Assembly: GCA_036785705.1 (NCBI GenBank)
Contig: JAWUZG010000007.1
Location: forward strand, 496,001 to 560,000
Direction: 5' to 3'
From: Acanthornis magna
Lineage: Eukaryota; Chordata; Aves; Passeriformes; Acanthizidae
Length of the DNA stretch: 64,000 bases
Both the position numbers and the translations under genes were made by a program. Position 1 is the first letter of the stretch. Each line of letters begins with the position of its first letter. Positions 31,401 through 43,637 of the stretch are shown here, one piece after another. The notes beneath the pieces were generated by a model. That model had not been told where the DNA came from and did not search any database. It worked only from the letters and a program-made list of their open reading frames with translations.

Positions 31401-34203
31401 ACATGAGCAGGTGAAAATGTGTCTGCAAGGAGACTGATGTTCACCCTGCAATCATCACATATTCTTCTGGTGTATGTCACTGAACTCTCTCACACACAGT
31501 AAAACCGCCTTGAAATGTGTTCAGGTAAATTTAAAGTAGTTTCACTAAAACTGAGAAATCTTCACTATTGCTTCAACTTGAGTTTCAAAGCAGCTTTAGA
31601 AACATAATCACAGAAGCCACATGGATAATGCTACAGTAGTGGTTAGCAAATCGCAGACAAAAGGTTAATGGCAGCATGGAGTGTAATGTCCTTCCATGGA
31701 AGAGGTCCTGTCCACTAAAAGAGGTATCATTACATATAAAATTCTTTCTTTGTTTCTTTTGACCCCAGCTAAAGAAACCTCAACTTTAAGACTTGGTGTG
31801 AGAGTAAATAAATAGTTTAAATATTGATAAAACCTACTTTTACCGGAAAGATAATGATGGTAACTGTAGTATGATACACGGAATGTCAATACACCCTACA
31901 TGAGATTTTTTTTTCTAATACTTCTCTTTATTTTAGCTTTAGGATGTTTTTCAAGATTGAGATTCTTTCTCAGCTCAGTTTGAAAGAGAATTTGGTTCTT
32001 GTCTTCCCCAGGTTTCATCCCAATATCTTCCTGCTATGAAGGGTGAATGTGCCGCTGTCTTTGCAAATAGCTTCAAGTTTCTGTCTGTCTTTAAAATATC
32101 CAAAAAATTAGGCAATCATTTTATTCCTGAAACATTCAGAGATATTTTTACTCTGGATTAATTGGAAAACAGTACATGGCAGCTTTCAGTTCCATCACTC
32201 AATGAAGAAAACTACAGTGTATTGTTTGGTCAAGTGCCTATGTAATTAAGGGGACTTCTATGTCCCTTTTCTGTGTTCATGTCTAAAATTAAGAGACACA
32301 AATGTGGCCAAACAGTCTAGATGAAGTTCCTGGCCTGATTTAACTGACAGAACAACAGTTCTTTAAATCAAAATAAAGTCCCCTGGGTAGAAAAGCCACT
32401 GTAGCAGGTATGGCTGTGTATCACATCAGCCGAAGATTGTTATGCTTTAATCTAAAACAAGTATTAAAATTCCTTAAAACTAAAACAAAGAATTCCTTAC
32501 ACTTCCTTAACTTCCAAATACAGGTATGAAATTTTTAGGTTTGCTTGATTAAATACAAGAAGTTGAAGCATTCAACCATGTATGTTCTTCAGGTCTATTT
32601 ACTCTCGGGAAACACAGCCACTGAAATTTAATGGCAGTGAACCAAAACGTGATGAACTGAGGCAATTTCAGCTTTGTTGACCATTGCTCCAGGTCATTGT
32701 AATTTAATGAGTAGTAATCCTATTTAAAATAGGCAGCAAGGTGCCTGCTGGGAGAAAGCTGCTACACATGAACAGATCAATATGCACTGTGTGCATTCGA
32801 CCATTCAATAATCAATTCACCCTTGTTATGAGAAAATAAATGCTCCTAAAAAGTCCTAAAAGTTAATTTCTATAGAAAGCATTTACAAGGCTATCAAATT
32901 ATTAAAAGTTTTTGTGGGTTCTCTATTTTGTTGCTTTTTGGTTTCAAATCTTTGTGCAGTACATGCTGAATCTCCCAGCAACATCCAATTAGAAGTAGCT
33001 GCTTGACTCCCAGTTTCATCCTAGGCTTGAAGAATGAAATTTTGATTCAAAGACTGCTATTATTTTGAGTGAGGAAACCTGGGGATGAAGTAAACCTTTT
33101 CCAGTTTAAAGAATTTTACTGTGAGCTCCTGCAACTACCTTGCCAGAGATTTTTGTATGGTTTGTTTTTTTTTAATCAATATATTTTCTGTAAGTCAGTA
33201 GTACTCTTTGGTTCTGATTCTTAAAAAGAAACAAAATTGCATATTTTTAAAGTTAGCATCAGAGACTCAAAAATATAATTTAAATTTTTGGGGTTTTGGT
33301 TTTTTTCTTTAATTATTATTATAAAATTGTACACTGGAAGAGTACTTGTCCAAGTATGTTGGATTCCTTGCCTAAGCCTTCAGCTCAGCTTACATCGAGG
33401 CTGGGTCAAGGGCAAATTTGCCATCTACATCCAATGTTTCCTTGTTGCAGTGCTCTCCTGGCTCTGTCTTTCTGCCAGCCTTCCCAGCAAAAAAAGTAAA
33501 AATTGCAAGGCCATGCAGTGTGGAAATGCCCCAAAATCTTTGTGCTCTACATGTCTTACATATATTTCTGACAATATTTTACAATGACCTTCATTTGCAT
33601 AAAAAATATGGACTGTCCTTTCCTTAACAGTGCAGCCAATGCTGCTACAAGGACAGACAAAATATTGTAATCAGCATAGATGCAAACTTCAAGTGACATT
33701 CACACCACACACTTCAATCTCTAAGGTATTCACACTTTGAACACCTAATTTCAGCTCTTGGGGTACCATGGGTTTCAGGTCACTGACAAAGACCAGCATG
33801 TCAGCTGCACCATTAATCTATCTGAAATGCCCAGATTTAACCTTTCACGTTTTTTGTTTCGATTTTAATAACTGAAACATTTTGTGATGCTCATGCTAGT
33901 GAACGCTTCTAAAAAGTGTTGATTGAACGACCTCTGCAGATTGCAGCCTGAAAATATTTGTAACAGATTGCATCTTTCATAGCCAAAATCACAAATATTA
34001 AACTGTCAATTTCACATGTCCCAGCTTATCTTTTCTACAACCAGTTTCTAACAGTGTTTTTATGTCTATATTGTAGTAGAATAATTCCCTTCCTAAATAG
34101 TTAATATTACACTCTTTGTCTGAACTGGCTGTTGGAAGGCACTCTTTGATAGCTTTACTCTCAGTCTGCCTCTCAGTATGAATTTTCTCTCTCTCTCTTT
34201 CAG
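25486..34203. other. AT-rich intronic or intergenic sequence, no gene seen
   Basis: There are no long open frames and no recognisable exon. A TGC/TTA trinucleotide run lies at 28708-28755. Near 27160-27360 a G-rich run, a CATAAAAATT box and a CCGAG/GTGAGT donor-like site resemble the end of an old LTR or a promoter with first exon, but no terminus could be fixed. The 28900-29060 and 32600-32830 stretches have the even composition of conserved non-coding DNA, which only an alignment could show. Confidence 0.4.
28708..28755. repeat. TGC/TTA trinucleotide microsatellite
   Basis: About five TGC units followed by an interrupted TTA run. Confidence 0.9.
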
Positions 34204-34246
34204 ATGAAAGTGTTGTTGAGGTCTGTCAGGAAAACAATATAAACCT
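34204..34246 (+). CDS. Candidate 43-nt internal coding exon
   Basis: A strong 3' splice site (TTTTCTCTCTCTCTCTTTCAG, shown only in part here; it ends at 34203) and a strong donor (CCT/GTAAGTA at 34247) enclose 43 nt. Only one of three frames is open. It encodes ESVVEVCQENNIN, entered after one base and leaving after two. The arrangement of both sites with a single open, protein-like frame suggests a small exon of a gene with very large introns. The gene is not recognised and no neighbouring exon was found. Confidence 0.35.
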
Positions 34247-34853
34247 GTAAGTAGCAGAGGTATTTCTACAGAATGATTTCTGCTCTCTCATTGTGAATGT
34301 GGAAGAAGCCTTTCACATGCTTATAATTCTGTTCCCAGACAAATGTGTGCCAATCACTTCCCCAGTCCGGACAGCCCATTTATTGGGACAAGCAAAGTCT
34401 TATTTCACTGAGCTGTTATCAGTCACTGGAAGACAGAACAGCTTTGAGACTTACTCTGTTTTCTCTCCAGAGGCTGAACCATTTCACTGTCTTTTGATTG
34501 AAAGTGAAAATGTGGAATAAAGTCTATCACAAGTGAGATTTGGGCTCATATGTTGACAGCATATCCTTTTAGTGTTTCCTGTGACAAAACATTGATAGTA
34601 TCCAAGAAGGTACTAATCACCATATAGCCCTCACTTCTTTTAGTCTTCTTTTCTGCTTAAAATTCCCTGATGTTGTACTCTAACATTATAAAAATTTCAT
34701 TCTGAATCCCACCAGACTAGGAGGATTACCTAGTCTGTTCTCTTCTACCCTGTAATTTTACTGAAGTTCATTAAGTTCTTTTGCATAACTAAAACTTGTA
34801 GGCAGCTAAAATTAACAGCAACTTTAATTCTTCTGTGTATCGTGTTTCATTGT

Positions 34854-34889
<36 letters not shown>

Positions 34890-36851
34890 GCGCTGATGTC
34901 AGTGTTAGTTCTGTGCTTGCAAAGGTCAGGACTCTTTGTTGCACCCTAAGGAGACACTCCACTCTTTCTCACCAGACAGAATGCTCAAATGTATTAATCA
35001 AAATGATCAACTACCACAAATTTTTGGTCCTTAACCATTCATAGCACTCCACAAATCTGGGGAAGGCTTATGGATATATTTGGTAGATTGAAGCTTGAAT
35101 CCTCGTGTCCTCATAACATGGTGAAAAGAGGCATTAGTTTCAGATATACATTCAAAATGCAGAAATTCACCCTCGTGCACAAAACATTTGCAAGATTTTA
35201 GTCTCATTTTGAGGACTTACATAACATTTACTGATAAATAGACCCCATGATGTCCCTGAACTGGAAGATAATTTCTAGTAAATGTTTGCTACATCCAACT
35301 GGTTACTCAATATGACTAGAATACTGATCTTTAAAATTTGCTTTCACGCATGCAAACTAAGAAAAGTCATGAAGCTGTAGCAAAAAGAGATGATGCCAAT
35401 GTTAACTGGAAAAAGAAAGGTTTTAGTGCATCTATTTAATTGTATTTAATGTATTCTATTTAAGAAAACACAGGATGAATTCCACTGGAAAATGTAAGTT
35501 TCATTATTGTAAAATTAGTAAGGTCATAAATCTACAAATATTTTCCGGAATCATGTGTAGTATTATGTTTTTATCCAGAGGCACATCTAGGAAGAATTTA
35601 AAAGTAATCTATACAAATCTGAGAACTGGTGAGTGAATAAACCCCACTAATACCATAAAAAATACTTTCCCATCTGCCCATGAATATATGGACCCTGTGT
35701 TTCATAGTGAGTCATCAAAGGCAGAAATGCAGGAAAGTAATCAGGGATTTTTAAACAGTCACTTAAGAAATAACATGCATGAAGAAAGGAAAGTTAAAAA
35801 AAAAAAGATATATTCCTCTCATAGACACAAATTTCATGCATCTTCTAGTCTCATGGGCTGAAAAACAGCATCTGGTTTGTCAGTGGAACACGAGACAATA
35901 TAACAAAACAGCAAACTGGTGAATGTATGATCCTTTTTATCCTTCTGCCTTTGTAGCTTTGATCATGGGCTTGGGTTGCTAATGGCTATTTATGCTTAGG
36001 AACACGTTTTGTCAGTTGCAGAAAGCAGAAATCCGAGACACTAGCCTTGGCAGACAGACTAGAAGGTGTCATGTCGATACTTAATGGAACAGAAAATTAA
36101 TTTAAAATAATAATTAAACTATTAAATCCTCTAAATGGGTGATGCTAAGGAGTAAGAATCTGATGGAACAATACCATTTCAAAATTAAGGCCTTAGGCAG
36201 ACTTGGGGGAATTTAGCATGATATGACACCACTGGGGTTTTTGACTGAAGGAGTTCTCTCACACACCAGAAAACAGCAGCATTTGACAAAACAAGCACCC
36301 ACCCCTTGTGACTGTGGTTCATCTACAGAAGATCCACATATAAAAAAACCCATTCAGGCTGTATCGCTTTAAAAAGAGGTATAGAAAAGTGAAGATGTTT
36401 CAGGAGGTCTGTGGGCATTATTGTTTTTGTCCAATCATGTAAATATCCTTAATATATAATAAGCAAGTTATTCATAATACATTTCAATATTTGTTCTGTG
36501 ATTGTTTTTACAAGACACTTGGGTCATATCTGAGGATGGGAAAAGCAGAAAAACTTCATGAGAAGTTCATCGGGAACTTCATCAGGAAAGACAATTTCTG
36601 TAGATGAGAATTTCAGGAGTTCTGAATGAGATTGTCAGTAATGCCAACATATTCTAAATTCAATTATCAACAGAGAACTACCCTTCAAAGTCAAAGAAAC
36701 TGAAGAGTTCAAATAAAGACATTGGTACAGCTTACTTGATTGCATTTCTGATCGTTGTTATTTCTCTGTATGTTGGTACAGTCTACATTATGTCTGTACC
36801 TTCCATTGATTCAGCCATAATCTTTCTCAAGCATTTTCTTCTGACCAAAAA
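34247..36851. other. No gene seen; contains a 33-nt T run
   Basis: AT-rich sequence. Apart from the T run at 34856-34888 nothing stands out. Confidence 0.4.
34856..34888. repeat. Poly(T) run, 33 nt
   Basis: Uninterrupted T33. It could be a minus-strand poly(A) tail, but no retrocopy body or target duplication is visible next to it. Confidence 0.9.
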
Positions 36852-37592
36852 TGTCGTGGTTTGACCATGCCCAAATGCCAGGCACTCACAACAGCCACTC
36901 CCTCACTCTCCCCTGCCACAGCTGGGCAGAGGAGAGAAAAAAGAATTAACAAAGCACTCATGAGTTGAGATAAGGATGGGGAGGAAACACCAAGGGCAAA
37001 ACAGGCTCACCTTTGAGTTACAAAGTGAATTTATTACTAACAGTCAGAAGAGGATAATGAGAAGTAAAATAAGCCCTTAAAAACCATTTTGCCCCCCGAG
37101 TTCTCCGTCCTTCCCACCAACAGTGCGGGGAACGGAGTGTGGGGGTTTGGTCAGCTCATCACCAACATCTTCCGCTGCTCCAGGAGAGGAGTCCTTCCCC
37201 TGATGTGCCTTGGAGTTCCTCCCATGGGTGACAGTTCTCCCTGAACCTCTCCAGCGTGGGTCACTGTTCCGTGGGGTGCAGTCCTCCAAGGACAGGCTGC
37301 TCCAGCCTGGAATCAAGGGCTCTCTCTCCGCCACGTCTCCCACTGGATCACAGCCTCCTCCAGGCATCACCTGCTCTGGCGTGGGCACCTCCCCACGGGC
37401 TGGGGGTGGATCTCTGCACCCCCTGGACCCCATGGGCTGCAGGGGCACAGCTGCTCCACCATGGTCCTCACCACACCCAGCAGAGGAATCTCAGCTCCAT
37501 GCCTGGAGCACCTCCTCCCCTCCTTCTCCACTGACCTTGGTGTCTCCATGTTGTTTCCCTCACATGTTCTCACCTCCTCCTCTTCTCTAGTT
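36852..37592 (-). mobile_element. ERVL-like avian LTR, minus orientation
   Basis: Begins TGTCGTGGTTTGACC, that is an LTR 3' end ...CCACGACA on the minus strand, with a minus-strand AATAAA (TTTATTAC near 37030) about 180 bp inside. The rest holds the GC-rich CTCCAGCGTGGGTCACTG-type motif and the TCACCTGCTCTGGCGTGG block of a very common bird LTR family. The U3 side is truncated at about 37592, where AT-rich DNA resumes. Open frames on both strands here are compositional. Confidence 0.8.
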
Positions 37593-40500
37593 AGGAAAAA
37601 CTGTGTGTAGTTTATTTATAATTCATGGAAAGTATCTGGGCTCTAATAAAGATTTGTAGAGAAAAGAACCGTTCCCATTTTGTTTGCCTTTTTACTTCCT
37701 ACTTTTTTGCTTGAACCAGAGATGAAAATATCACAGAAAAGGTCTGGTCTTAATTTCAGCACTGAATCCATCTCAGTAGCAGAAGCATTTAACTTCTTTG
37801 TGTACTATAAAACTAATTAACAGTCAAGGTAGTTATTCTCCAGAGAATTCAATGCTAGTGAACAAAATTTGTGTGTCTTCTGGTGCTTTTCTCAATAACA
37901 TCTGATACAAGCCACCAGTAAAAAAACCCCAAAAAACTGGTGTGCTCCTATATATTAATTTCTGTGTGTTTAAATTCCAATTTGCCTTTTGAGATAACCA
38001 CTACAATTAGCTAATTAAGGGCTAAATTAGGATTACTGTAGTCGGTGAAAAACTCGAGGAGAGACACAAGAAGTTGTGCCTCAAGGCTCTCAGTCTGCAG
38101 GAGGCTGCAGCAATCAGAATGGCCTCAGGCACAGCTGCAGGAGGGCAGGACTGCCCTGTGGTGCTCACTGCATTTTATTCCAAGCAGTGTGTGTTTAGAT
38201 CAGACCTCCAAGGGCTGTTTGGTACACCACAGACAGCTGAATGTGGTGTTTCTCATATTCAGAGAGCAGAATGGATAGAAGAAATCCAAAATCTTCTTTT
38301 TAGACTCTGTGTGAATGAAGCACAGAGATGATAATGGGGAGGGGAAGGAAGAACATAAGAATGCTCACTGTGCTATTACAATAACAGGACAATCTGCACT
38401 GTGATAGCCAAGGAGGTGAGGCCTTGCACGTAAAGTCAAATCTCTGCCTGTTCACTGTGTCTGGGAAAGAAGAAGACAGGCTTAGTTTTTCTAATCAGAA
38501 AAAAGGGACATGGATGAGGTCCTTGTGAAGATAAGAATAAAAATAATAATATTGTATTCGTCTTCACCCCAGGGGTATAAGAAAAATAGTTCTACATTGA
38601 GGCATGATTTGTAGACGTGATTTCCTACAAGTCTAGAAAGTTGTAGGAAAGTGAGATTACTGATAGTAGCTCCACCATTTCTAGTCACTGACAGTCTCTG
38701 TGGATATTCAGGAAGTAGCCTCATTTCACCAGGTCTAAAATCATAGCTTCAGATCAAATGCCATTATGGGCTCCACAGTTTTCTGATACCATAGGCTTCT
38801 TGGTACTTCACCAGAATTTATGAATATTTTAGTTTTTTGGAATTTCATTACCTGTTATTATGGATGAAAGGGATGTATGATTTACCTGTCTAGGATAAAG
38901 GACTTAAAACAAGATCCTTATTGTCTCTCCTCAGCCTGCAGTGGCACTGGACTTTATTTAAACCACAGTAATTTGCAATTGACAAATATAAATGCAGTGT
39001 TTAGCTTTGAAAATGTTTAGTTTGACATTTCTTCCAATGTGGTTGCTGAACTATGCAAATATATTTTATTCTGAGGTTGATAATTTGGTTTTACTTCTAT
39101 AGTCTGATAGAAGAGATAAAGAAGGTCTTGAAATTGCCAGAATAACACTTCATCTGAAAAAATTATTTCATACAGAATATCCTAGTTCGCTTCTTGTGTA
39201 TAGAATTGATGGGTATATCTGAAGGTACTGACATTCAAAAATTTTTGTATTTAATATAAATTAGTCTGGAATGCGTCAATCAACATGCTTGTTGTAAGCA
39301 TTTGATAGATTAAATTTGCATTGTTTTTACTGGACACAAGGTGTGGTTTTCTGAGCATTTCAGCTGGATCAAATTGCTCTGAAATTAAGCTTCTGGAGTG
39401 AATGGTATTTAGGATTTTGATTACTGTGTATTCTGACTATACCTTTCATATTGGAAGATGCAGAACAATTAGTGAAATTTATCTTAATTTTCTTGATATG
39501 TATGTATCTATTATTCATAGCTGATAGCTGAATTTTCTATGGGTAAATAACTAAATTTGTAGGTAGCCTTTGAGCATGAATAGTATGTACTATTCATGCT
39601 GGTTAGGTTTCTGTTCCTTCATTGGATTCCACTATTTTTTAGCAACAGAACAATGAACAATTAGCATGTCAGAGAAAAATACCAGTATTTAGCACTTGTA
39701 AATATTGTAGAGTCGTAAGAAAAACATATGTGGGGACTGGCTGAGCATCAGTCAGTGGGTGGTGAACAACTACTGTACATCACTTTTTTCTCTTGAGGTT
39801 TATTCTATTCTCTCTTTTCCTTTATTATTTTTTGTTGTTATTATTATAATATTTTACTCTATTTCAATTATTAAGCTGTTGTTATTTCAACCCCCAGGCT
39901 GTATCTTTTTTCTGATTCTCCTCCTCATCTGAGTAGGGCTGGAGGAGAGAGGAATGGGAGCAGCTGCATTTAATTTAGTTGCTGGCTGGGATTAAACCAT
40001 GCACTTTTAAAATGCACGAATTGTGGGTTATGACAATATTCTATATAATTAATTTGTGGTGCTTGATACTGGCAGACATTGCTAAAAGTAGTAAGATACA
40101 AAAATGATCTAACATTTATGAATAAAAATAGTATATATAGTTAGACTAAGTCACCTAGAATAAAACTAAAAGGGCAATCAATCTACATGTTTCAGTGTAT
40201 AAAATAATTACTGGGTTTTGTCAGGAGGAAGTTTAATCCCTTATATAGATGCATCGAACAATAGGGAGTATAATGGATAGATTACATTCTTCAGAGAAAT
40301 CTTATGTTGAACTCACAGAGACAAGACAGGAAAACTATTGCTTATTTTCCAGACTAAAAAAAAAACCAAAGCATAAGATTCTTAAGAAATAGACAAAAAA
40401 AATTCCAATTTCACGAAGCCTGGAATGTTCAAAAATTCTGGCCTGATATTTTTCCAGGATAAATTCATCTTTACGGAAACAATATTTACTCAAGTCTTCA

Positions 40501-43500
40501 TAATTTAGTACCGCTTTCATTTTTTTATACATTTTATTTAAATTTGTCCACAGTATGATACACTGATTCTGTATATTATAATCTTTAAGGTAAAACACCA
40601 AAGCCACAAGCACGTGAGAGCCAAAGCTTTCCCCATCCCAGCTGTGAGCAGCTAAATCACCACTGGAGCACATCTGCAGAAGGAAAGTGTAACACAGTCA
40701 TTGCTCTTTGGAGTACTTACTCTCCCTTGTAAACCACAAAGGTGTGAGGTTGTTTTTTAATTATGAGATATCTCTTTCTCTCACAGAAGTGTCACTCATC
40801 TATAAATGCAAGTACACAAACGACAAGGGAGAAATGAAGAGGAAGAATAGATCTAGAGGGGAGAGTCAAAATTGTATTAGCAATTGTCTGACAGAAACAA
40901 TAGACACATAACAAAGCAATTTCCACAACTTCTTAATGAGATCCCGAGGCAGTTTTCTTGGGTTGCAAACTGAAAATGTCAAATAGATTAATTCAAACTC
41001 ATACAGCTCACCAAGAACATTGTTTTTTTATTGTAAAGAAAGCACTAAACAGAATGTGGGGCAGCACTACAGCGATACTGAACACCCACAGTAGCACTAA
41101 GATTGTTACAGAGCAGCTTTGATTAGCAGCAACACAATAAATACCACAGGAGCATGCAGTAATTCATCACTTACTTAGAAATTTATTTCTTTAGGAATAT
41201 TTCAGCATGTTCAACAAAAATCAATCACTCTTTTACTGGAATACTAGATATCAAAAATTAATGAGAGAGGGGTTTTATCCATCAAGCCATTCTGACTATA
41301 ATCTTACATACACAGTTTCTCACAGAAAATTAGTCAAATAGTTGGCTTTTGTAAAGGCCAACCTAGCTGAGAAAATTGTTCCCATAAACTTTCTGGCAAT
41401 ATTGCTTTTCATTTACAACTGGCTGTTGTAAACCTTCTGCTGTTCGGTTCTGCCAGGTCGAAGCCTGGCCCACGCTATAGAATCTGCAGTTCCATCTTGG
41501 GCTTACTATCAACAACATCACCGCACTCTGCAGATGTAAGGAAATAAAAATTATATGCTTTCCTCGTTCTTCATCTCTTTCCCCACAGGTCACAGAGATC
41601 AGACATGTCAGTTTACCGAGAGATCAGGTTATTGCAAGCCTGTGCTGCAAGCTTGTATAAAGCATCAGTTGTGAGCATTCCAACAGGATGACATAGTCCA
41701 ACTGCTGATCTCTGTGTCAAGGAAAAAAAAAAGGTGTAAATTTATACTTCCCGACATGAAAAGTCAAGAGGATCAATCTGATGTCCTCAGATTTACTTCG
41801 GGGTGAAAGAATAGCAGTACCTCTGTGAATTTCTACACACCATGACTCACAACTACCAGCGTCTACAAAAGTCTGAGAGTCAGAGACATCATCAGAAGAG
41901 ATTTCTGGGTTTTAGGATGTGATTTGATGCCCAATGCTTCAGTTTAATAGTGCCCTGAATTAAATGCAGTTTTGTGATTCCTCTGTAGTCTGGTTTGTTA
42001 AGCTTTCAACATCCTTGTTTGCTCCCAACATGTTCTGTTTGACTTTACAGCTGTTTGATCTGCTTTGTATCTCTTTGTTATTTTTTTCTTCTTTTTCCCC
42101 TGTGGTTCCTTCCAGTTCTTTTTTGATTAGTAGTTCTGAATGCCTTCCCACTACCCCCATATTCACTAGATTTTCAGGTTATTTCAAGGAAGGATGATTT
42201 CAAATGCATCCTGTTCTACTCTAAGCACACCAAGAGGCAAATTTTCAGTGCAATGCCCATTTAGATGCACAACACTTATTTACATTAATGGGAGTCATGC
42301 AGCTAAATTCATTCACACCATGCTGAAAATAAAACCACAGCTCTTCCCATCAATGAAAATTTCATAAGGATGTTTTGCCCAGGAACTCAGTGGCCACACA
42401 TAATTACTAAGAAAGCAACAGGGCTCAAGGCCCCTAATTGCTCACTATAAATAAGTCCACAACACTCTAAATGCTCTCTTCTACCAAGTTTAGAATTAGA
42501 ACTTAGGAAAGATAGTATAACAATTTATTAAGACACTTCAAAGTACTACATGATTTCATACAAATACAAACACCACAGAGAAACACAGTAACACAAAATT
42601 TTATATAGCTCAGGCCCATTTTCCTTACTGAAGTCCTGAACTAGCAAAGTGATCTGTTTGGTCAAGCAATAGCTGAACAATGCCCTTCACGCTGAGTAAA
42701 CCGAGTATGACCACACACATCAGAATCAGTTTTGCCTGCACTTAACGATATTGCATTGGGATCTTTAAAATTTGGCTACTGAGCATTGGAAGAAAAGGGC
42801 CTTCCACCCACAGCTGTTCCCTGACTATACTAGATATCAGTTAACTTACATGACATTAAATAGCAGTTTTGAATTTAACACCAGTTGATTAAGAAATTGC
42901 ATTTTAACCTTCACTCAGTATTTTATTTTATTTTTTTAATGTTTCAAGGAAATATGTATGTACCAGAAAGGTCATTGCTAATGAAGTTTTTCAAATAATT
43001 TTTCTTAAGGAGTTTTACTTTTCTTCAGTGCCTTTATTTTTAAATCTATTTCAGTTGAACTAGTCAGGCTGCACAAGCATCTGTTACTCAGTCCTATTGC
43101 TACCATCCTTGTAATTTCCATGCTAAACCCCCAAAATAATCCAGTTTCAGAAAGACAACTTAATAGTGACTCATATTTTTTTCAGTTACACACTAAATTG
43201 GATATAATTGCTGCATCATACAGTGAGTTGCCTGGAATATAAGCTTTGGAGATACTGATCTTTATAAAAAGCCAAAAATGAAAAAGCAAACCCAGATAAG
43301 CGCATTTAACAGAAGCATATCCATCTCTAATTCATGACACACTACTCTTTTTCTGCAATAACTGTTACTCCCACAGCTTCAATTGAAAAAATCAGCAATC
43401 CTTCTTTCCTGCTCACAGCTCCATCAGACTTCCCTGCGCAGTGCTGAGGTAAATGAGAAACAAGGCCCAATGCTTCTTGTCAGAAGCAGCTGCACTTCAG

Positions 43501-43570
43501 AATTACATTAAAAATTTAAAAAAAAAAAAGACTCAGCATAGGCATTATACATCCAGTTTTGTTTTGACAG
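37593..43570. other. AT-rich sequence, no gene seen
   Basis: Short open frames only. A perfect inverted repeat is present at 39573-39600. No element termini are recognised. Confidence 0.4.
39573..39600. repeat. Perfect inverted repeat, 13-bp arms
   Basis: AGCATGAATAGTA and its exact complement are separated by TG. Confidence 0.95.
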
Positions 43571-43637
43571 CTGTCCCCATTCCTTATCTGCTCAAAACTG
43601 AAGGACTCAGGAGCCACAGCAGTTGTGTCTGAAGTTG
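43571..43637 (+). CDS. Weak candidate 67-nt exon
   Basis: A pyrimidine-rich acceptor (CCAGTTTTGTTTTGACAG, ending 43570) and a donor (GTTG/GTAAGC at 43638) enclose 67 nt. Only the phase-0 frame is open, including SKLKDSGATAVVSEV. Phases do not join directly with the candidate at 34204-34246. It may be a chance pairing of sites. Confidence 0.18.

Noticed and set aside
34856..34888. T33 as the tail of a minus-strand retrogene
   Set aside because: No gene-like body follows on the minus strand and no target-site duplication is visible.
37077..37590. Open frames of 92-126 codons
   Set aside because: They lie within an ERVL-like LTR and are open in several frames because of its GC-rich composition.
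41400..41540. Possible tRNA or SINE because of a CCAGGTCGAAGCCTGG palindrome
   Set aside because: No A and B boxes or cloverleaf can be drawn; only a short inverted repeat.
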